A model generated the notes under the pieces. The model was not told the origin of the DNA and made no database searches. It saw nothing but the letters and a program-made list of their open reading frames with translations. Source: Bacteroides sp. (GTDB lineage Bacteria > Bacteroidota > Bacteroidia > Bacteroidales > Bacteroidaceae). Taken from it: DNA of 64,000 nucleotides. The first letter of the stretch is position 1; every line of letters begins with the position of its first letter. The stretch is taken from assembly GCF_029057325.1 (NCBI RefSeq), contig NZ_JAICZW010000161.1:1-64000 (forward strand), written 5' to 3'. A program made the position numbers and the translations under genes. Shown in pieces: positions 59,342 to 64,000 of this stretch.

Positions 59342-60586
59342 ATGAGGTGTAAAAACTCTGATATGAGGAAAGTCCTAACTGTTAAAGCAATAGCACAATG
59401 TGCGGCGTTCTTTTTATTCTGTTTGTTCCCCTTGAAGGGGACTTGCCAAACAGGAGAGGAAGTAGTGGATGCTTTGGTGAAAATGGGATTTGAAAATGTC
59501 GGATGGACGGAAGATGACCACGAACGGGTATATGTGTTGGAAAATTCAACATATCGTATTCAGGGCGTTGGCATTGGTAAGGCGATAGATGTTATTCAAG
59601 AACGGGGATTATCGGAAGGTAAAACATGCCGGGTAGTCGTTTTGAATAATAATGTGCCTCAGATTTCTTTGAGCTATCATCCGATAAAGGGTGATACCGT
59701 ACCTCAAGTGGAGCGCAGAGACTGGAATGTCAGTTATGAGTTGGGTGATACTTGGAAAGAGGCACGGAAGATAAAACTGAAAAATCGTTCTTTGTTTAAG
59801 ATTGATGTGTTGGTATATCCGCAGTTGGCGTTCAAGAATTTGATACTTACGCAAATTTATCAAGTTTTGTTTGATTTAAGTCCAGCTATAGAGGTCTCTT
59901 TATGGAAAGGAATGAAGTTGACCGCACAGGTGAAATTTCCCGTATATAATGACGGATATGGAATTTATGAAGGGAAAATTCATCCGGGACATCTAACCAT
60001 ATCGCAACGTTTTCGCTTGCCGTATAATATATTCGGTAGGGTAACAGCCGGGTATTTTAATATGGATAGATATGGCATTGATGCAGATTTTGTTCATCCG
60101 TTCAAGGACGAGCGATTTGCTGCCATGCTGAGATTGGGATATACAGGTATTGGATTTTGGGACGGCTTTACGCTACACTATGACCCCACGATGACTTTCA
60201 CATGGTCGGTCGGTGGTAGCTTTTTCTGGACAAAATACAATACGCAATTTACGGTGCAGGCGCAACAGTTTTTGTATAAAGAAGTTGGTGTCAAGGCAGA
60301 AATGATTCGTCATTTCCGTTATTGCTCCATTGGCTTCTATGCAATGAAAGCACAAGAGGCTCGAATCAATGGCGGATTTCGTTTTCAAGTCTTGTTGCCA
60401 CCTTATAAATATAAAAGGTATAAGTCTGTGCCACGTATAAATACTTCTGCTAACATGGGTATTGTTTATAATTCAGGTAACGAACGCTATTATTATAAAG
60501 AATATAAGGCAGAAGCCAGTGACAATATAATGGAGAAAAATAGTTTTAACCCATATTTTATTAAGTCAGAATTGTTAAATTTTTAA
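59342..60586 (+). CDS. YjbH-like outer-membrane protein, C-terminal-type module (414 aa)
   Basis: Signal peptide (VKAIAQCAAFFLFCLFPLKG); ATG 59342 chosen, ATG 59363 possible. The N part (GEEVVDALVKMGFENVGWTE) is a small alpha/beta domain; the rest is a beta-barrel. HLTISQRFRLPYNIFGRVTA and DADFVHPFKDERFAAMLRLG are, from memory, the hallmark of the second half of YjbH (PF06082, exopolysaccharide export or envelope). The N-terminal half of YjbH is not here but appears as a separate gene at 62983. It is followed by the DUF3869 gene after 13 bp, so the genes form an operon. Confidence 0.75.
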   Translation: MRCKNSDMRKVLTVKAIAQCAAFFLFCLFPLKGTCQTGEEVVDALVKMGFENVGWTEDDHERVYVLENSTYRIQGVGIGKAIDVIQERGLSEGKTCRVVVLNNNVPQISLSYHPIKGDTVPQVERRDWNVSYELGDTWKEARKIKLKNRSLFKIDVLVYPQLAFKNLILTQIYQVLFDLSPAIEVSLWKGMKLTAQVKFPVYNDGYGIYEGKIHPGHLTISQRFRLPYNIFGRVTAGYFNMDRYGIDADFVHPFKDERFAAMLRLGYTGIGFWDGFTLHYDPTMTFTWSVGGSFFWTKYNTQFTVQAQQFLYKEVGVKAEMIRHFRYCSIGFYAMKAQEARINGGFRFQVLLPPYKYKRYKSVPRINTSANMGIVYNSGNERYYYKEYKAEASDNIMEKNSFNPYFIKSELLNF

Positions 60587-60599
60587 TTATTTTATTGAG

Positions 60600-61469
60600 A
60601 TGAAAAAGATTAAGTTCTTGAACGGCATGAGTGCAATTTTCGCATTTGCCGCAGTAGCTTTGGCTACAACTTTCACTTCTTGTGAAAAAGAGGAGTTCAA
60701 TGTGAAGTTTGAACCCAGCCCTGCAAAGATAACATTTACTCCGACTGTTATTGACGCAGGTACGAATGTAGATGTAACAGCTAGCGCAGACTTTGAAGGT
60801 ACTACTGCTGAAATTACGGGTAGCAAGGATATTGCAAAGGGATCTCGTGAAATTAAGGCTACGGTTAATGGTGTAAGTGGTTCTGTTACTGTAAATTATG
60901 AAGCTTTGGCCGCTGGTCAAACAGTAAACTATTCACCTGTTATTTTGCTGGATTCCAAATATGAAGGTGTGGAAGTGGTTGCTGAGGCAGAACTGGGAAC
61001 TCCGGGTGCGCGTATTTACGGAAACTTCAATGGAGAATTTACTCATGATCATGCAGGTTCTGTATGGGGCATCAATGCTACTGACTATTACTTCCCCTAT
61101 AAGGCAACTTGGAATGAGAAGGCAACTTTGGAGGTGATTAGCAAAGAAATTTATTCTCCGTCATTTACTTTGAGTGAAGCAATTGAAAGCACAGAATTTT
61201 CTAATGAAGGTGAAAGTGATGAGTTTAAGGCTTCTGCATGGTCTATGTTTACAGCATATTATGTGATTACTCCGGCAAAAGTTACATATACTTGGACTTC
61301 TATTGCATCTGATGAGGTCGTAGCCAAAGTGGTTTATAATAATCCTATCTATAAAATTGAGGCTGCGGCTGAGGAAAAAGCTGCTCCGGGTCATGAACAC
61401 AGTTATGAACATGGACACGGTCACGGAAATAACCCGAATGCTGGTGGTGGTATCGTAATGCCCGAATAA
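60600..61469 (+). CDS. DUF3869-like lipoprotein with His-rich tail (289 aa)
   Basis: Signal and lipobox (FAAVALATTFTSC, Cys near residue 28). Beta-sandwich-like repeats follow (PSPAKITFTPTVIDAGTNVD, VTASADFEGTTAEITGSKDI), giving an Ig-like N half and a second beta domain. The C terminus GHEHSYEHGHGHGNN is rich in His and could bind metal. I associate this architecture with DUF3869 of Bacteroides from memory; function unknown. Codon choice is biased to GCT/GGT/AAG, as in highly expressed genes. Between the YjbH-type gene and the ompA-type gene. Confidence 0.78.
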   Translation: MKKIKFLNGMSAIFAFAAVALATTFTSCEKEEFNVKFEPSPAKITFTPTVIDAGTNVDVTASADFEGTTAEITGSKDIAKGSREIKATVNGVSGSVTVNYEALAAGQTVNYSPVILLDSKYEGVEVVAEAELGTPGARIYGNFNGEFTHDHAGSVWGINATDYYFPYKATWNEKATLEVISKEIYSPSFTLSEAIESTEFSNEGESDEFKASAWSMFTAYYVITPAKVTYTWTSIASDEVVAKVVYNNPIYKIEAAAEEKAAPGHEHSYEHGHGHGNNPNAGGGIVMPE

Positions 61470-61519
61470 TTCATCTTTCAGCATTAATATAAGTGTAATT
61501 TTAAAAGTAAGAGACTACA

Positions 61520-62644
61520 ATGAAAAGTAAATTTATCATAGCTTCATTGTTACTGGCTGGTGCTTGTGTAACAGTGAATGCGCAGGAAAAAGATAAATAT
61601 TATACCGAAAAGGGTTCGGATAATATTTATGTAGGATTGGGCATCGGAGGAATGTCTGTAATCAATGGCGGTTTTAATACTCCTACATTTAATGCCAACA
61701 TTACAATTGGTAAGCACATTACTCCGGTATGGGGTGTACGCGGTCAGTTCGGTGGTTTCTGGCAGAGTTTGGATGAACAAGATAATGGTTATAGCCGCTA
61801 TTGCAAGAAGTTCGGTGAAATCAATTTGGACGCTACGCTGAATTTGATTAACCTTTTCGCAGGTTACAATCCTAATCGTGCTTTCAACTTGTATGCTTTT
61901 GGTGGTCCGACAATGAATATCGCTAGAGCTGTTGATACAGAATTGACTATCGCTCAGGATGGCAAGCAAACAGCAGTTTATACTGAAGATGGTGCGAAAG
62001 CTCGTTTCGGTGCTACTGTAGGTTTGGGTCTTGGTTATGACATCAACTCTAAGTGGGGTGTTAACTTGGAAGCTCGTTTCGGTGTTACTCCTTCTATCTT
62101 CGGTGATGCAAGCGACTGCCGCAAAGCAGAAGCTTCTGCTCGTTTGAATTTGGGCGTTGCATATACCTTCGGTGGTAAGAAGTTCGTGAAAGCTTCTAAC
62201 GTTGACGAAGATGCTCTCAATGCAGAGATCAACCGTTACAGAAGCGAGTTGGCACAGGCTCAGGCTGACTTGGAAGCAGCAAGAAAGAATGTTAGAACTG
62301 AAGTGAAAGAAGTTACGAAGGAAGTTGAAGTGGCTGGTCCGCGTGCTATCTTCTTCAAGATTGGTAGCGCTCGTCTGGATGACTACGGTAAGGTTAACAT
62401 CCAGTTGGCTGCTAAGATCCTGAAGGCTAATCCGGATAAGAAGTACAAAGTTGCAGGTTACTGCGATAAGGCTACCGGTAGCGCTCCTTTCAACCAGAAG
62501 TTGTCTGAAAAGCGTGCTCAGGTTGTTTACGATGCTTTGGTTGCTGAAGGCGTAAGCAAAGATCAACTCGAACTCGTAGGCTTCGGTGGTACTGAAAACA
62601 TGTTCGGTAAGAACTTCTTGAACCGTGTAGTTATTCTTGAATAA
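61520..62644 (+). CDS. OmpA-family outer-membrane protein (374 aa)
   Basis: Signal peptide (FIIASLLLAGACVTVNAQ), an N-terminal 8-stranded barrel (residues about 25-215, e.g. GKHITPVWGVRGQFGGFWQS), and a coiled coil (EINRYRSELAQAQADLEAAR, about 235-255). The C-terminal OmpA peptidoglycan-binding domain has FKIGSARLDDYGKVNIQLAA and NQKLSEKRAQVVYDALVAEG. The protein ends NRVVILE. Strong codon bias suggests an abundant major outer-membrane protein. A good intrinsic terminator follows (62676-62706), so the next YjbH-type gene probably needs read-through or its own promoter. Confidence 0.92.
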   Translation: MKSKFIIASLLLAGACVTVNAQEKDKYYTEKGSDNIYVGLGIGGMSVINGGFNTPTFNANITIGKHITPVWGVRGQFGGFWQSLDEQDNGYSRYCKKFGEINLDATLNLINLFAGYNPNRAFNLYAFGGPTMNIARAVDTELTIAQDGKQTAVYTEDGAKARFGATVGLGLGYDINSKWGVNLEARFGVTPSIFGDASDCRKAEASARLNLGVAYTFGGKKFVKASNVDEDALNAEINRYRSELAQAQADLEAARKNVRTEVKEVTKEVEVAGPRAIFFKIGSARLDDYGKVNIQLAAKILKANPDKKYKVAGYCDKATGSAPFNQKLSEKRAQVVYDALVAEGVSKDQLELVGFGGTENMFGKNFLNRVVILE

Positions 62645-62675
62645 TACGGTTCTCGATAACAATAGACTCTAAAAA

Positions 62676-62706
62676 GAAGGCGTCTGGATTTTCAGGCGCC
62701 TTTTTT
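62676..62706 (+). terminator. Intrinsic terminator after the ompA-type gene
   Basis: AAGGCGTCTG / CAGGCGCCTT stem (one G-T pair) with a 6-nt loop followed by TTTTTT. Confidence 0.85.
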
Positions 62707-62775
62707 ATACTTAAATAGAAATATCCTGCAAATGTAACACTCATTCAGCCGTTTTGACTGAACACCCCTTTGTAG

Positions 62776-62795
62776 GGATGCACCCTGGTGCATCC
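62776..62795. repeat. Short perfect palindrome GGATGCACC-CT-GGTGCATCC
   Basis: Nine-bp arms with a 2-nt loop in a gene-free stretch (62645-62982). The same stretch also contains a GTTATTCGGGAGTT trace (62831-62845) and a half-copy of the CACGGATT repeat near 62882. Confidence 0.7.
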
Positions 62796-62982
62796 GCTCG
62801 GTTTCCCCGGCAAATATTTCTATGTAAAGAAGTTATTCGGGAGTTTAGGCAGATGTGTTAAAAAGGAAAAGGAATCATAAATTAGCCACGATTGCACGGA
62901 GTTTGAAATCAGAAATCAGAAATCTGAAATTGGAAAGAAATTCCGACCAATTGCCTAAAAACAGAAAATATTGTTTTGACTG

Positions 62983-63735
62983 ATGAAATTTAAGTTGCTT
63001 TTTGCTATAATCTTTTCCTGTTGTTCCTTGGGCGGATATGCCCAGCTGACATACGGAACAACCGGTTTGTTGCATGCACCATCCGCAGAAATGCAACGGG
63101 ACAAGACGGTGATGATTGGAGGAAACTTCCTGAACAAGGAGCTTACTCCGCCGACATGGTATTATCATACCTATAACTATTTCCTGAACGTTACAATCTT
63201 TCCTTGGATGGAAGTGGCATACACTTGTACCTTGTTCAAGGCGGAGGCACTAGGATTGGGACCGTATGGCTATACGGGCTTTACGAATCAAGACAGATAT
63301 TTCTCTCTTCGACTGAGAGCACTGAAAGAGGGGCAATTCTGGAAATATATGCCTGCCGTGGTGGTAGGAACTTCCGACCCCTATACGGAATCGGGAGGGG
63401 AAAACGGGCAGGTTAGCTCGACGGAAGGAAATGGATATTATTGCCGTTTTTACGTGGCGGCTACCAAGCACATCCCTGTCGGAAAAGAGGAGATAGGGGT
63501 TCATCTTTCCTATCTTTACAACAATCGTAAGGAGTATAAATTAAACGGTGTGGCGGCGGGTATCACCTATAATCCCTCTTTCCATCCTCAATTGAGACTG
63601 ATTGCAGAGTATGACTCCAAGGATTTTGCTTTGGGAGCCACTTATCTGTTGTTCAATCATCTGCATATTCAGATGGAAATGCAAAAAATGAAATACTTCA
63701 CCGGAGGATTGACTTTCAAGATTAATTTGAAGTAA
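62983..63735 (+). CDS. YjbH-like outer-membrane protein, N-terminal-type module (250 aa)
   Basis: Signal peptide (LLFAIIFSCCSLGGYAQ). Mature start LTYGTTGLLHAPSAEMQRDK resembles the N terminus of YjbH (G-L-x-x-x-P-S-A), followed by barrel strands (VMIGGNFLNKELTPPTWYYH) and an aromatic C terminus (YFTGGLTFKINLK). With the 59342 gene it covers both parts of the roughly 700-aa single-chain YjbH of proteobacteria, so the protein seems split or duplicated here. Separated from ompA by 338 bp with a terminator. Confidence 0.75.
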   Translation: MKFKLLFAIIFSCCSLGGYAQLTYGTTGLLHAPSAEMQRDKTVMIGGNFLNKELTPPTWYYHTYNYFLNVTIFPWMEVAYTCTLFKAEALGLGPYGYTGFTNQDRYFSLRLRALKEGQFWKYMPAVVVGTSDPYTESGGENGQVSSTEGNGYYCRFYVAATKHIPVGKEEIGVHLSYLYNNRKEYKLNGVAAGITYNPSFHPQLRLIAEYDSKDFALGATYLLFNHLHIQMEMQKMKYFTGGLTFKINLK

Positions 63736-63772
63736 TCTTTGGAGGAAGAAGCAAAAAGGTATGCCGAAATTC

Positions 63773-63842
63773 AGGCACGGATTACACGAATTTACACGGT
63801 TTTTTCTTTAAGAATTCCGTGAAATTCATGTAATCCGTGCCT
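63773..63842. repeat. Palindromic repeat, CACGGATT family
   Basis: Arms AGGCACGGATTACACGAATT plus TACACGG, and CCGTGAAATTCATGTAATCC plus GTGCCT. Between the YjbH-type gene and ruvX. Confidence 0.85.
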
Positions 63843-63936
63843 GAATTATATCATTACGATTGCTCTTTTCTACATCAATGCACCCTCTTTTCTGTATTAT
63901 ATAGGCAGGTTTGGTATCAAAATCAAATTTTAGTCG

Positions 63937-63944
63937 TAATTTTG
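63937..63944 (+). promoter_or_regulatory. Probable -7 element of ruvX
   Basis: TAATTTTG matches TAnnTTTG. TTTG at 63910-63913 is 23 nt upstream, somewhat too far. The ATG is only 8 nt downstream, so the message would be nearly leaderless. Confidence 0.35.
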
Positions 63945-63952
63945 TAGCCATT

Positions 63953-64000
63953 ATGAGTAGAATAATTGCCATAGATTACGGACGGAAACGGACCGGAATA
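63953..64000 (+). CDS. ruvX: Holliday junction resolvase RuvX/YqgF, N-terminal fragment (cut by window end)
   Basis: Sixteen codons are visible: MSRIIAIDYGRKRTGI. The AIDYGxKRxGI motif is the diagnostic start of the YqgF/RuvX family, with the catalytic Asp in IDYG; the family acts in pre-16S rRNA 5' maturation and possibly Holliday junction cleavage. The rest lies outside the window. Confidence 0.8.
   Translation, partial: MSRIIAIDYGRKRTGI

Overview
The window is chromosomal DNA of a gut Bacteroides-type bacterium (order Bacteroidales). The evidence is a SusC/SusD pair with a serine-type sulfatase, Porin_10-type and YjbH-type envelope proteins, an O-acetylhomoserine sulfhydrylase, a four-subunit 2-oxoacid:ferredoxin oxidoreductase, a malic enzyme fused to a phosphotransacetylase domain, and a B. 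fragilis Mpi-like invertase. Several promoters match the Bacteroides primary-sigma consensus TTTG-N19/20-TAnnTTTG almost perfectly (gdhA, efflux operon, ppk1, the 49.1 kb two-gene operon, YjbH operon). Species cannot be fixed from the sequence alone.

Layout. 0-9.7 kb: small unknown gene, gdhA, maeB with a translationally coupled 57-aa membrane peptide, a GH20 beta-hexosaminidase lipoprotein, O-acetylhomoserine sulfhydrylase and a secreted N-acetylmuramoyl-L-alanine amidase. 9.7-16.2 kb: a CusCBA-like metal efflux operon (His-rich small protein, His-rich adaptor, RND pump, TolC-type channel); the pump gene carries a 23-bp tandem repeat inside its reading frame. 16.3-17.2 kb: Mpi-like serine invertase preceded by a 22-bp repeat array inside an inverted repeat. 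17.2-21.6 kb: ABC-F ATPase, lipoprotein, CCA-adding enzyme. 21.8-29.0 kb: polysaccharide utilisation locus (susC, susD, sulfatase). 29.0-30.05 kb: gene-free region with MITE-like elements, an IS630-type transposase fragment and another 22-bp array. 30-39 kb: ppk1, phosphodiesterase, solute-binding protein with Porin_10, and the 2-oxoacid oxidoreductase operon with two small accessory genes. 39-47 kb: rpiB, tkt, the galactose operon (galM, MFS, galK) and manA. 47-50.6 kb: YtxH/holin-like small membrane proteins, a two-gene operon resembling a toxin-antitoxin pair behind a perfect operator palindrome, a 1-kb repeat-filled region, and a SPOR lipoprotein.

50.8-58.1 kb is the most coherent system: sulfate-type transporter, ATP sulfurylase (cysD, cysN), APS kinase (cysC), PAP phosphatase (cysQ) and a sulfotransferase, all on one strand, with no PAPS reductase or sulfite reductase. 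This is an import, activate, transfer and recycle module for sulfonation rather than sulfur assimilation. From memory, the matching cluster of B. thetaiotaomicron (BT0412-BT0416) sulfonates cholesterol and steroid metabolites. It is followed by a PCMD-type secreted protein and by an envelope operon in which a YjbH-like protein appears split into two genes around a DUF3869 lipoprotein and an OmpA protein. The window ends in the first codons of ruvX.

A second theme is intergenic repeats. At least a dozen palindromes have arms built from tandem 9-11-nt units (commonly CACGGATT-like), a second family contains GGAGTTATCGGGAGTTA, and a 150-170-bp structured element occurs twice in opposite orientation around cysQ-transporter-cysC. 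Product names rest on motif recognition by eye; no database search was possible.
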